Positions 8,801-15,887 of a stretch of DNA of 24,151 nt are shown piece after piece. Below the pieces are notes generated by a model that ran no database searches, had not been told where the DNA came from, and saw nothing but the letters and a program-made list of their open reading frames with translations. Each line of letters starts with the position of its first letter. Position 1 is the stretch's first letter. Source of the stretch: an uncultured Chloracidobacterium sp. (GTDB lineage: Bacteria > Acidobacteriota > Blastocatellia > Pyrinomonadales > Pyrinomonadaceae); assembly GCA_937941715.1 (NCBI GenBank), contig CALDGX010000186.1, positions 1-24,151 on the forward strand. Direction: 5' to 3'. The position numbers were made by a program, and so were the translations under genes.

Positions 8801-9402
8801 ATTCATTTCCCGACTTTAGCGTCCTGCCGGCGGCGTCTGACGAGGCGTCTGCGGTTCGGGCCCAGTACACGTCAGGCAGTTCGCTACTCGGCCCCGACGC
8901 GGTCAAAAGCGAACTTTTGAAGTCGATCCGAAACGCCGACGTATTGCATTTTGCCGGCCATTACGTGGTCGTCGACCGCGAACCGGACTCGTCATACCTG
9001 CTGCTTGCCAAAGGTCCGGACTCTGACGCACCTGCCGGCTCCGACATCCTGACGAACGCCGAACTCGCCCAACAGGATCTCGGTGGTCTTGGCCTAGTCG
9101 TGCTGTCGGCTTGTCAAACCGGAATCGACAGGTACCTCGACGGTGAGGGAATGGTCGGAATAACGCGTACGTTCCTCGCGGCGGGTGTTCCGGCGGTCGT
9201 CGCAAGCCAATGGCCCGTCGATTCTGAAGCGACGGCGATCCTGATGAAGGACTTTCACAAGCTGAGGCGTTCCGGAGGCCGATCAAACACCGACGCACTG
9301 CGTCAGGCTCAATTGGATCTCGCCGGGTCGAGCGGCGGCCGATTCGCGTCGCCCTATTACTGGGCATCGTTCTCACTTATCGGCGGTGTTTCAAAATACT
9401 GA
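5872..9402 (+). CDS. Membrane-anchored TPR-CHAT protease with anti-sigma-like N-terminus
   Basis: An 1176-residue protein in three parts. Residues 1-100 are a helical acidic domain (RDYLLGMLEDPEH, LYEQYIDGELSD) resembling the cytoplasmic domain of anti-sigma factors but without the zinc-binding Cys/His. One hydrophobic helix follows at about 117-137. The remainder, predicted to lie outside the cytoplasm, holds many TPR-like helical pairs (about 180-760) and a C-terminal CHAT domain (about 850-1176). The CHAT caspase-fold dyad is intact: H1030 in LHFAGHYV and C1081 in LSACQTG, with the conserved FLAAGVPAVVASQWPV after it. Family knowledge: CHAT domains are clan CD cysteine peptidases, often activated through TPRs. 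The sigma gene just upstream suggests that ligand sensing or proteolysis by this protein controls that sigma factor. Topology and substrate are inferred. The start at 5872 has no close Shine-Dalgarno. Confidence 0.9.
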   Translation: MAEDSNIRDYLLGMLEDPEHLDTIEKRYLTDDDFAARISVAMDELYEQYIDGELSDLQLNAFESHFLSIEDRRHQLDIVRALRSVGQSTHDEQPAVGTDADKRSLLGMLFAVPLFKYGFAVVLIAVIGIGFWRFAIYRSDVDLGLAQLREAYSGERPIESRITDLSYSPFRTTRGVGDDKEKAARDRAEKLLTLAASESDDARTQAALGKFYLTQRKFEQANELFARAAAAAPNDARIHADWGASLLELARINISAGQKAKGLENFDASLSHLETAVKLTPSLLDARFNRALCLQQMMLNEQAKAAWLEYLSYDSSSPWADEARQNLEKLNTTSSNELPADEVLAGFLRAAAAGDKAQAFSILSGNRELISRKYIPQRLAMSVVNADDHDRSVLLNAMDLAGRLESERIGDNFAAKIASYYRTIHRNSIDALRDAQAAVQKGYALCLSGDYELALAEFSNARRIFDAQGDVWESNLSRYFEGYCLINIGNARAGLETIEKVVRFARAGNYAWLEMTALYWLAGSNRNLRQHSVSKLTFLRAISIAEKIGDRYGLQRNLLDLSLDGSFLGQHAIALDGIFRAFEVSNAGYSSLRQRCRLSIGAADVFLAAGHLASARNAAEDALALAGSVDDRMFAVISRNKAGAAYLKAGDPATAKRYFDTALSESQSFSDQASRNKMSAHSYLQMAGLARSGGDVAGSTDLYRRADELYDALSMPFYQYVAEKGILSGLKELGETAELDRLLPLTIKLAEDYQEKISEEAERASFLDDGITVYDLALEREFEKGDLSKAFDFSEMSVSRNLYQRLAAHIGTAPRPLTIDEIRDKMPDRTQILKFSVLKGRTLVWVISKRDVSLIPIRISADELRTRVERYIAALSRPDADLGVVRTLSRELYGTLIAPVSEKLEPDLDLAIVPNKFLFYLPFSSLMNERNEPLIAAHPLSFSPSASVFVICSEKASRVAKVNESILAVGDPSFDRNSFPDFSVLPAASDEASAVRAQYTSGSSLLGPDAVKSELLKSIRNADVLHFAGHYVVVDREPDSSYLLLAKGPDSDAPAGSDILTNAELAQQDLGGLGLVVLSACQTGIDRYLDGEGMVGITRTFLAAGVPAVVASQWPVDSEATAILMKDFHKLRRSGGRSNTDALRQAQLDLAGSSGGRFASPYYWASFSLIGGVSKY

Positions 9403-9420
9403 ATCCCGCTGCCATCTTGA

Positions 9421-9450
9421 TTGACACTCCTCGGCCGGGCTTTCTATCAT
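9421..9450 (+). promoter_or_regulatory. Promoter for the DNA glycosylase
   Basis: A perfect TTGACA (9421-9426), an 18-nt spacer and TATCAT (9445-9450). The -10 ends 13 nt before the GTG start at 9464, predicting a leader of only a few bases. It begins 18 nt after the CHAT stop codon, so the repair gene can be expressed independently. Confidence 0.7.
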
Positions 9451-9463
9451 TATTTACATAATT

Positions 9464-10126
9464 GTGACTCGCGAAAGAGAACCTCTGACATTCGATTCGA
9501 TCCGCGCCGCCCATGCCGCCCGACGGCCCGAAATTGCGGCCCGGCTAGCCGAATTTGCGGCGATCGGCAAAAATGGCTCCGACGAGGAACTCTGGGCCGA
9601 GATGGTATTTTGCTTCTTTACCGGCGGATGTTCGGCCCGAATGGGAATGCGGTCGCTCGATGCCGTCCGGCACCTCTTGATGACCGGCGATCAGCCATCG
9701 CTTGCCAATGCTCTCGTCGGGTCGCACCGGTACCCCAACGCCCGCTCAAGATACATTGTCGAATCGCGGTCGTTCCTCCGGGAACATTGCGGTTTGCGCC
9801 TGCGTACAAAACTCTGGAGTTTCGAGTGCGATCTCGATCGTCGCGACTGGCTGGTGCGGGAAAAGGGCATAAAGGGCCTCGGCTATAAGGAAGCAAGCCA
9901 TTTCCTGCGCAATATCGGCTTTCGCGGCTACGCGATCCTCGATAAGCATGTTTTGAACAGCCTGGCCGAGCTAAAAATAATTGACGACCCAAAGCCACCA
10001 AATACCCGTTCGAAGTATCTAATGGTCGAAGAAAAGTTGAAACAATTGACTGCTGAATTAAACATCGATCTTGACGAACTCGATCTGGTACTTTGGTCGA
10101 TGAAAACCGGGGTCATTTTGAAATAG
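9464..10126 (+). CDS. ogg: N-glycosylase/DNA lyase, OGG2-type 8-oxoguanine glycosylase
   Basis: A 220-residue helix-hairpin-helix glycosylase that removes 8-oxoguanine from DNA and can cut the backbone by beta-elimination. The signature KGIKGLGYKEASHFLRNIGF (134-153) followed by AILDKHVL matches the OGG2 group described in archaea. The catalytic lysine would be K142 and the activating aspartate D160; their spacing of 18 equals that of the characterised archaeal enzymes as I recall them. The C-terminus ends in lysine (GVILK), also usual in this group. The start is GTG at 9464, chosen because the promoter lies just in front and no earlier in-frame start fits. It is soluble and sits between unrelated genes. 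Confidence 0.88.
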   Translation: MTREREPLTFDSIRAAHAARRPEIAARLAEFAAIGKNGSDEELWAEMVFCFFTGGCSARMGMRSLDAVRHLLMTGDQPSLANALVGSHRYPNARSRYIVESRSFLREHCGLRLRTKLWSFECDLDRRDWLVREKGIKGLGYKEASHFLRNIGFRGYAILDKHVLNSLAELKIIDDPKPPNTRSKYLMVEEKLKQLTAELNIDLDELDLVLWSMKTGVILK

Positions 10127-10160
10127 GCTTTGCTCGAGACATAAGTTTGCTGTAACCACA

Positions 10161-11744
10161 ATGAGATCCGAGATCACAGTTAAGACCGCATCATGCCAGC
10201 CGCTTTGGCTGCGTGCCGCCGCGGTTTCGATCCTGGCTCTAACTCTCTTGGTATCATTCACTTACGCGGTTCCGCAAAATGCCGATCCGGGTCCGTCCGA
10301 GATCCGTAAGATGATCCGAAAGGCCGTCAAGCTCACTCGTAACGAGTCGCTGGCCGAGGCCGAGGCACTTCTCAGACGTGTCCTTGAACTGGCTCCGGCA
10401 AACTCAGCCGCTAAGGTCGAACTCGCGTTCCTGCTTACCAAACAGCGGCGATTGACCGATGCATATAACCTCGTATTCCCTGTCGCCGAGGCCGAGCCGA
10501 CCAATGCCCGGGCGTTTTCCGTACTCGGCAATGTCCTCTTGACCGGCGGCCGGTTCAAGGAAGCACGCGCTATCTTTTTCAACGCGATCAGGATCGACCG
10601 CCGGCAGCATTTGGCGTGGGCCGGCTATGGGCTGCTCGATTTTTACGAAAACCGGATCGGCGAGAGCCTTGCAAACCTCAACGAAGCCACGTTTCACGCG
10701 CCGGACGAGCCCGATCACCTGTTCGCTCTTGCGCAGGTCTCGGCACGGGCCGAACATTACACCGAAGCCGCCGACGCCTACCGCAAGTTTCTAAACGTCT
10801 CGTCCATCAATGATAAGGACAGGCGGGCACGCATTGTCAGCCTGATCAATTTTCTCAGGTTCCTCGGCCAACGGACGAGTTTGTATCAAAGTGTCGGCAG
10901 CGAGTCGACCGATGTGGGATTTGAGCTCGAGGGCAATCGCCCCGTGATCGAGGTTCGCGTCAATGAACGGGATCGGCCGTTCCGCTTCGTACTCGATACC
11001 GGCTCGGGGATCACCGTTATCTCTGACAAAACCGCTGCCGCACTCAAACTCAAGCCGGTGACCCGCGGCGGCTACGCCAAGGGTATCGGCGGCGACGGAA
11101 AATTTGAGGTTGTTTACGGCTTTTTGCAAAAACTAGGCATTGGTTCGGTCGAGATGCGCAACGTACCGGTCTATATACGCCCGTTCCACAACTCTAATCA
11201 GGTCATCGACGGCTATTTGGGGCTCTCGCTGATCTCTAAGTTTCTGACGACGGTCGACTACGGCAGCAAGCGATTCATGCTCTCGAAACGCGACGACGAC
11301 CGGCGTGATTTTACCGATAGCGGCGAACTCTCATTGCCGCTCCGCCTTACCTCGAGCGGCTTTCTCAGCGGCGAGGTGACCCTTGAGGGCATCGATTCGC
11401 CGCTTAACTTTATCGTTGATACAGGCGCTAGTGTCTCGGTGATCTCGGATCGTGTCGCCAACAACCGGAGCATCGTGCCATTTGCCAGTGACGAAAAGCT
11501 GAAGGTCATCGGTGCGGCCGGTGTGACCGACGATGTTCAGAGTTTTATGCTTCCCAAGGTGACCTTCGGGCCGCATTCGCGAAAACAGATCGTGGCGATC
11601 GCTCTCGACCTTGATATCATCAACGAGGCATCGGGATTCGAGCAGGCCGGCATACTCGGCGGCAATTTCCTTAAGAACTACCGGATGACCTTTGATTTTC
11701 GAAATTCCAAGGTCATTTTCAAATCGATCAACCCCGAGAACTAG
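10161..11744 (+). CDS. Exported TPR protein with two retropepsin-like aspartic protease domains
   Basis: A 527-residue protein. A signal peptide or anchor occupies residues 16-36, with a plausible cleavage after TYA (36). Residues about 45-240 are TPR-like helices (AEALLRRVLELAPANSAAKV, LGNVLLTGGRFKEARAIFFNAI). Two beta-rich modules follow, each with an aspartic-protease motif: FVLDTGSGITVIS with D279 and FIVDTGASVSVIS with D420. After each is a second conserved block, GYLGLSLISKF and GILGGNFLKNY, like the flap/ILG region of retropepsins. Retropepsins normally act as homodimers with one Asp per chain, so this chain could make both halves of one active site, as pepsin does. It is predicted to work in the periplasm or at the envelope. 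It lies 34 nt after the glycosylase and 14 nt before the PIN gene. Activity is inferred from motifs only. Confidence 0.87.
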   Translation: MRSEITVKTASCQPLWLRAAAVSILALTLLVSFTYAVPQNADPGPSEIRKMIRKAVKLTRNESLAEAEALLRRVLELAPANSAAKVELAFLLTKQRRLTDAYNLVFPVAEAEPTNARAFSVLGNVLLTGGRFKEARAIFFNAIRIDRRQHLAWAGYGLLDFYENRIGESLANLNEATFHAPDEPDHLFALAQVSARAEHYTEAADAYRKFLNVSSINDKDRRARIVSLINFLRFLGQRTSLYQSVGSESTDVGFELEGNRPVIEVRVNERDRPFRFVLDTGSGITVISDKTAAALKLKPVTRGGYAKGIGGDGKFEVVYGFLQKLGIGSVEMRNVPVYIRPFHNSNQVIDGYLGLSLISKFLTTVDYGSKRFMLSKRDDDRRDFTDSGELSLPLRLTSSGFLSGEVTLEGIDSPLNFIVDTGASVSVISDRVANNRSIVPFASDEKLKVIGAAGVTDDVQSFMLPKVTFGPHSRKQIVAIALDLDIINEASGFEQAGILGGNFLKNYRMTFDFRNSKVIFKSINPEN

Positions 11745-11758
11745 CCCTAGCCCCAACG

Positions 11759-12220
11759 ATGAAGATCAGCCTCTACCTCGAAACGTCGGTTCCCGGCGCA
11801 TATCTCGATAATGGCGACCCGTTTCGCCGCGACCTTACCATTCGTTGGTGGGAACACGAACTCGCGGAATATCAGGTTTACAGTTCGATGCTCGTCCAAC
11901 GTGAGTTCGAGCGTATTGCCGAACCTCACCGGTCAGGTTATCTGAGCCTAATCAGGCCGCTCGAACAACTCGACATCACTGAAGAGGTAGCGATCCTTGC
12001 CGAGGGATACATCGAACGCGGGATCTTTCACCGAAAGTTCATCGCTGATGCCCTCCACGTCGCTCTCGCGTCGTTTCACAAGATCGACTACCTTGTTACG
12101 TGGAATTTTGGGCACATCGCCAACGTCCGAAAGCAGGCCCGCCTCCGTCTCTTTAACACTTCGGCCGGCTTTTTCTCACCGGTCATCGTCACTCCGGAAT
12201 TTCTCGTCCACACAGTGTGA
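11759..12220 (+). CDS. PIN-domain protein (VapC-like ribonuclease), no antitoxin seen
   Basis: A 153-residue PIN fold. The acidic metal-site residues appear as E8 in LYLETSV, E49 in VQREFERI and D97 in ADALHVALAS, and the typical LVTWNFGHIAN (112-122) follows. The C-terminal VTPEF is also usual for this branch. The first acid is Glu rather than Asp, which occurs in this subfamily. PIN proteins cut RNA, commonly as toxins of type II toxin-antitoxin systems. The upstream neighbour, 14 nt away, is the aspartic protease and not a small DNA-binding antitoxin; none is visible downstream either. It may be an orphan, or be controlled by an antitoxin elsewhere. No Shine-Dalgarno precedes the ATG. Confidence 0.82.
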   Translation: MKISLYLETSVPGAYLDNGDPFRRDLTIRWWEHELAEYQVYSSMLVQREFERIAEPHRSGYLSLIRPLEQLDITEEVAILAEGYIERGIFHRKFIADALHVALASFHKIDYLVTWNFGHIANVRKQARLRLFNTSAGFFSPVIVTPEFLVHTV

Positions 12221-12230
12221 TCGCCGGCTA

Positions 12231-12248
12231 TTCGCCAGGCGCGGCGAA
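12231..12248. terminator. Hairpin between convergent PIN and subtilase genes
   Basis: TTCGCC (12231-12236) and GGCGAA (12243-12248) pair around a 6-nt loop in the 83-nt convergent gap. There is no T-run on either strand, so it is at best a weak or factor-assisted terminator. Confidence 0.3.
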
Positions 12249-12303
12249 ACGGATCGAAATCATCTCGACCGATATTATCTGGAATGGCTAAATTGTTACG
12301 GGG

Positions 12304-13671
12304 TCAGTTGAGGGCTCGCTCGACGGCCCGTCGGGCGTCTATTACGCCCCAGCCCTGACGGTCGGTCTCGTACTGCGGCAGGCGTTCGGCAGTCGAGATC
12401 AGGATGCGTTTGATCGCCGAGGGCGTCAGACGCGGATTTGCTTCGATCATCTGAGCGATGACCGACGAGACGATCGGCGCGGCAAATGAGGTACCGTCAA
12501 CGTATTTGTAATGCTGGGTGATCACGTTTTCGCGGCGGATCTTGAGCGTTATCAGCTGACGTATGCTATGTATCTCGCGGTCGGCAGCAGCGTCGATCTC
12601 GGGGTCGATCCCGGGATTGGCGTCGATCAGGTCGTGCAGTTCGTCGTCCGCGGCCTTGTCGAGCATCGACAGCAGTCGGGCCTGCTGCGAAGTCGGAGTG
12701 TTCGGCAGGATCGGGGCAGGCACCCAGATCGACGATGCGATGACCTCCGGTTTTTGCAGGCCGTCGATCGTCGGGCCGTATGACGAACGGTACATTCCCC
12801 GTCGGGCCCGATTTATCGAGTTGTTGTCGTCAAGCCCGCCGACCGCAATGCAGGACGGAGCACTCGCCGGCGGCACTACCGGATGGTCGGGTGCGTGCCC
12901 GGCGTTGCCGACCGCACAGACGACGGTAATTCCCGCCGTTGAACATGCCTCCACCGTCTGCGACAGCGGGTCCGTCAGGTAGCTGGCCTCCTCGTCGCCG
13001 CCGGCCGAGATATTGACGATCCGGATCCCGTACTTTTCGCGGTTTTCGAGCACCCACTCGAGGCCCTCACGTATATTATCATCGGTAATGCGGCCCGTTC
13101 GGGCGAGTTTGACCAGCACAACATCAGCTTCCGAAGCGATACCCCGGTAAAAGCCGTTTGAGAGCGAACCATTGCCCGCCGCCACGACTGAAGTCATCAT
13201 ACCGTGCCAGCTAGCGACGTCCGGCTGAAAAAGCGAAGCAAGGTCGCCGTCGGCATCGGGCAGATTGCGATAGGCGACGATGCGGTTGCTCGGCGTCGTC
13301 AGATCGACGTGTGGATAAAACCCCGAGTCGAGAAAAGCGATGGTCACGCCACGCCCGGTAAATCGTTCGTCGGCGTCGAGCCGCAGCGGTGTCGAGAGCA
13401 CATGCGATCCGTCTTTCTGCATCGCCGCGTCCGCGATGATGTTCTCCTTGGCTCTCTCAAATATCCGCACACAACGAACACATACCGAGCCGAAATCGCC
13501 CGTGTCGGGCGCGTTGGCCCTGATCAGGCGTTCGACATCGGCCTCAAGCGTGTCGAGCAGGACAAATTCGTCGCGTCCCTCACGGGCACAGACCGGACAG
13601 GCGTGATCGCCCGCGGCAAAATCGGCGACCGTACCGGGTATATCGACTTGAGATAAGCGTTGCAGGGGCAT
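12304..13671 (-). CDS. Subtilisin-like serine protease (S8) with N-terminal CxxC pairs
   Basis: From the ATG at 13671 the product is 455 residues; an upstream start at 13779 would add 36 residues of unlikely composition and overlap the patatin promoter region. The catalytic triad is complete: D115 in IAFLDSGFYPH, H156 in SWHGMM and S395 in DGTSFAAP, with the oxyanion asparagine N256 in VGNAG. No signal peptide is present, so it is probably cytoplasmic. The N-terminal part has two CxxC pairs (C25/C28 in ACPVCA and C64/C67 in VCVRCV), which look like a four-cysteine zinc ribbon. An acidic helical insertion (about 320-388) interrupts the catalytic domain before the serine. Most S8 proteases are secreted with an inhibitory prodomain; here the Cys domain takes that position. 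The substrate is unknown. Confidence 0.9.
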   Translation of the reverse strand: MPLQRLSQVDIPGTVADFAAGDHACPVCAREGRDEFVLLDTLEADVERLIRANAPDTGDFGSVCVRCVRIFERAKENIIADAAMQKDGSHVLSTPLRLDADERFTGRGVTIAFLDSGFYPHVDLTTPSNRIVAYRNLPDADGDLASLFQPDVASWHGMMTSVVAAGNGSLSNGFYRGIASEADVVLVKLARTGRITDDNIREGLEWVLENREKYGIRIVNISAGGDEEASYLTDPLSQTVEACSTAGITVVCAVGNAGHAPDHPVVPPASAPSCIAVGGLDDNNSINRARRGMYRSSYGPTIDGLQKPEVIASSIWVPAPILPNTPTSQQARLLSMLDKAADDELHDLIDANPGIDPEIDAAADREIHSIRQLITLKIRRENVITQHYKYVDGTSFAAPIVSSVIAQMIEANPRLTPSAIKRILISTAERLPQYETDRQGWGVIDARRAVERALN

Positions 13672-13704
13672 TGTGACGGTTTCAAGTTTTTCACAACGTG
13701 CGGT

Positions 13705-13710
13705 TAAAAT
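13705..13710 (+). promoter_or_regulatory. Possible -10 box (TAAAAT) for the patatin gene
   Basis: TAAAAT lies 53 nt before the chosen ATG at 13764, in the divergent gap with the subtilase. No good -35 hexamer is seen at 17 nt, so this is tentative. Confidence 0.3.
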
Positions 13711-13763
13711 CAATTTGCAGGACCAGTCCGCGGCGGACCGCTGCGGGAGCCGAAAACCGGAAT

Positions 13764-14552
13764 ATGTCGACGAGCTCAAACAAAAAGATCGGCCTCGTGC
13801 TTTCGGGCGGCGGTGCCCGCGGATTTGCCCACGTCGGCGTGCTCAAGGTGCTCGAGCAGCACGGTATCCGCTTTGACCTGATCGCCGGGACATCGGCCGG
13901 GTCGATCGTCGGGGGAGCCCTGGCGTCCGGGATGAACGCCGCCGAGATCGAGGCGATGGCTCGACGAATCAGTTGGCTGAACACGATCAGGCCGACGCTG
14001 CCGTTCCGCGGGCTGTTATCAACCGCCCCGATCGGCAAGTTTCTTGCTCGCGAACTGCCGGTGACCCGGTTCGAGGACCTGCCGACGCCATTTGCCGCCG
14101 TGGCCTATGATCTGGCCGCCGGCCGCGAAGTGGTCTTCAGCGGCAGCGGCGACCTGATCCACGCCATTCGTGCCAGTTGCTCCGTACCGCTGCTATTCGC
14201 CCCGGTCAGGGACAGCGAGGGCCGGGTGCTGGTCGACGGTGGAGTAACATCAGTGATGCCGGTCGATGTGATGCGTGAGATGGGCGCCGATATCGTGATC
14301 GCCGTCGATCTGATCGCGTGCGGCGGTGTCTATCCGCGAAAACCCCGAAACGTAGTTTCGATCGGCGTCCGGTCGGCTCTCACGCTGATCCGAACCGCGT
14401 CGGGCAGCCAGACAAGTTCCGCGGACGTCGTCATCATCCCGCAGATCGCCCATCTCCGCCCCGACCAGCTCGGCAAACGGGACGAGTTTATCGCTCTCGG
14501 CGAAGCCGCGGCCGCCGCCTCGATCGACGAGATCATCGCTTTAACCCAATAA
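13764..14552 (+). CDS. Patatin-like phospholipase / RssA-type serine hydrolase
   Basis: Starting at ATG 13764 the product is 262 residues; the frame is open further up to 13698, but the family begins close to KKIGLVLSGGGARG, so the internal ATG is preferred. The oxyanion loop SGGGARG (14-20), the nucleophile S44 in GTSAGS and the catalytic D158 in VDGGV form the Ser-Asp dyad of patatins. The length and the HVGVLKVLEQHGI stretch fit the bacterial RssA/YchK group. These enzymes hydrolyse acyl esters of lipids; the physiological substrate in this group is mostly unknown. No signal peptide or transmembrane helix is evident. It is divergent from the subtilase gene with a short shared upstream region. 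Confidence 0.9.
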   Translation: MSTSSNKKIGLVLSGGGARGFAHVGVLKVLEQHGIRFDLIAGTSAGSIVGGALASGMNAAEIEAMARRISWLNTIRPTLPFRGLLSTAPIGKFLARELPVTRFEDLPTPFAAVAYDLAAGREVVFSGSGDLIHAIRASCSVPLLFAPVRDSEGRVLVDGGVTSVMPVDVMREMGADIVIAVDLIACGGVYPRKPRNVVSIGVRSALTLIRTASGSQTSSADVVIIPQIAHLRPDQLGKRDEFIALGEAAAAASIDEIIALTQ

Positions 14553-14848
14553 GATCTCAATAATTTACGTTTTGTCGCTTGCAAACCGACTGCGCGGTCG
14601 TGCATCATAATCAACGTTAGCCCTGCTCTCGCGCATCAACGGTGATGCGCCCCGATACTACATAGGTCTTGTTCGACGGCGTTTAGGATAGTTCGAGGGT
14701 TGGTTGTTTTGAGGTAATAGAAGTAGCTCGATGACGAGCATCCGAGGCGCGATCTCTTCGGGGGGCTGACCGTAACCCCCAAGGCACTACATCCGAAATC
14801 GAAACTTCTAATGAACTTCCCTTCAGCGGGGAAAAGGTAAATATTTAC
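14553..14848 (+). promoter_or_regulatory. Structured upstream/leader region of the RRM protein gene
   Basis: This 296-nt gap has no credible ORF. A -10-like CATAAT lies at 14606-14611 with TTGCAA (14579-14584) upstream at a long spacing. Downstream are several inverted repeats: GCGCATCA/TGATGCGC (14631-14638, 14643-14650), GCTCG/CGAGC (14726-14730, 14735-14739), GGGGG/CCCCC (14761-14765, 14776-14780) and TTCCC/GGGAA (14817-14821, 14829-14833). The last one holds part of the purine-rich stretch before the start codon. A long folded leader would fit a cold-induced or autoregulated RNA-binding protein; this is inference. Confidence 0.45.
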
Positions 14849-15220
14849 ATGTCAATGAAACTTTATGTAGGAAATCTCTCATTCCAGACCTCGAGCTTCG
14901 AGTTGGAAGAATTGTTTGCGACTGTCGGTACCGTTGAGTCGGCCACCGTGGTCGAAGACCGTGAAACCGGACGTTCGCGTGGTTTCGGCTTTGTCGAAAT
15001 GGCGTCACAGGAAGACGGTGAAAAGGCAATTGCCGAATTTAACGGCAAGGAAGTCAGCGGCCGCGAGATCAAGGTCAACGAAGCCAAGCCCCGCGAAGAT
15101 CGCGGCGGTTACGGCGGCGGCGGCCGTGGTGGCTACGGCGGCGGCCGCGGCGGCAATCGCGGCGGTGGCGGCGGTTACGGCGGCGGCGGCAACTACGGCG
15201 GCGGTTCGAATCGCTGGTAG
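14849..15220 (+). CDS. RNA-binding protein with one RRM and a glycine-rich tail
   Basis: A 123-residue protein. Residues 3-80 are a single RRM with RNP2 LYVGNLSF (5-12) and RNP1 RGFGFVEM (44-51). From about residue 84 the chain is almost only glycine with Arg and Tyr (RGGYGG-type repeats), giving the GC-rich repeat seen in the DNA. The same layout is known from cyanobacterial cold-inducible Rbp proteins and other bacteria, where it binds RNA and often responds to cold; here that role is inferred. A purine-rich AAAAGG ends 11 nt before the ATG. The gene stands alone, with a long structured leader in front and an intrinsic terminator 25 nt after the stop, so it is probably a highly expressed single-gene transcript. 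Confidence 0.95.
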   Translation: MSMKLYVGNLSFQTSSFELEELFATVGTVESATVVEDRETGRSRGFGFVEMASQEDGEKAIAEFNGKEVSGREIKVNEAKPREDRGGYGGGGRGGYGGGRGGNRGGGGGYGGGGNYGGGSNRW

Positions 15221-15244
15221 TTTCGGCACAGACCCGATCGAAGT

Positions 15245-15278
15245 AGGCTGTCCGGTTCGATCCGGACAGCCTTTTTTT
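15245..15278 (+). terminator. Intrinsic terminator after the RRM gene
   Basis: A perfect 11-bp stem AGGCTGTCCGG / CCGGACAGCCT (15245-15255, 15262-15272) with a 6-nt loop runs straight into a T-tract ending at 15278. This is the clearest terminator in the window. Confidence 0.93.
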
Positions 15279-15299
15279 GCGTTACCGCTCAGGTTGCAC

Positions 15300-15800
15300 T
15301 TAATTCCGCTTAGGCCTTACGACGGGCTTTGTTTTCGGGCCCGCCGTCGGCCGTATCCCTGATTGAAATGAAGCCGCACCGTCCGGACTCCCTGACGAAG
15401 GGCGGATCTCAAAAACTACATCCCTGGCAAATTTCCCTTCAACAAAAACCTCGACCTTGTATTTCCCTGCGTTCCATTTATCGTACGGCTTGCCGGTAAA
15501 GTTCACGCGGCTTTGCCCTTGCTTTGTCGTATAGCTAGTCGTTACGACCTTGGTCTCGGGCTTGACGCCCGGCACGGCCACCGCGACGAAGTTCATCTTG
15601 ACGGTCACGGGCTCGGCGGTATCGAGTTGGACAACGCAATAGATCGGGATATCCGTAGTAAAGAAGGTCGAAACCGCCTCGCCGGCCTTACCGTTGCCGT
15701 CGTCGCGGGCCAAATATACCTCATCGACGGCGGCGGCACTCTGTCCGAACGCCGCGATATTTGCCGCAAGTAAGATCAGGCCGAAAATTAGGGTCTTCAC
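15300..15800 (-). CDS. Small exported protein of unknown function
   Basis: A 166-residue product starting with GTG at 15800, fixed by a perfect GGAGG Shine-Dalgarno (15808-15812) 7 nt upstream. Residues 1-20 form a signal peptide (LIFGLILLAANIAAFG) with cleavage near residue 20. The mature part alternates beta-strand-like stretches (TVKMNFVAVAVPG, KYKVEVFVEGKFARDVVFEI), suggesting an Ig-like sandwich, and ends in a basic Pro-rich tail. No catalytic motif is recognised. It is transcribed convergently with the RRM gene and divergently from the DUF58 gene. It is likely periplasmic or surface-exposed. Confidence 0.75.
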   Translation of the reverse strand: MKTLIFGLILLAANIAAFGQSAAAVDEVYLARDDGNGKAGEAVSTFFTTDIPIYCVVQLDTAEPVTVKMNFVAVAVPGVKPETKVVTTSYTTKQGQSRVNFTGKPYDKWNAGKYKVEVFVEGKFARDVVFEIRPSSGSPDGAASFQSGIRPTAGPKTKPVVRPKRN

Positions 15801-15887
15801 CGATATTCCTCCAAAACCGCGTCTGTTGGCTTAGAACCGCGCCGCTTCCGAAAAGTTGCATCACGCCGGCCGCAAAAACGCGGACAA

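Noticed and set aside
13726..13738. GTCCGC-G-GCGGAC palindrome upstream of the patatin gene
   Set aside because: With a 1-nt centre it cannot form a normal hairpin, and GC-rich palindromes of this size are expected by chance here.
15100..15215. Dense GGCGGC repeats that look like a tandem repeat array
   Set aside because: They encode the glycine-rich tail of the RRM protein, so coding explains them; not a CRISPR or mobile element.
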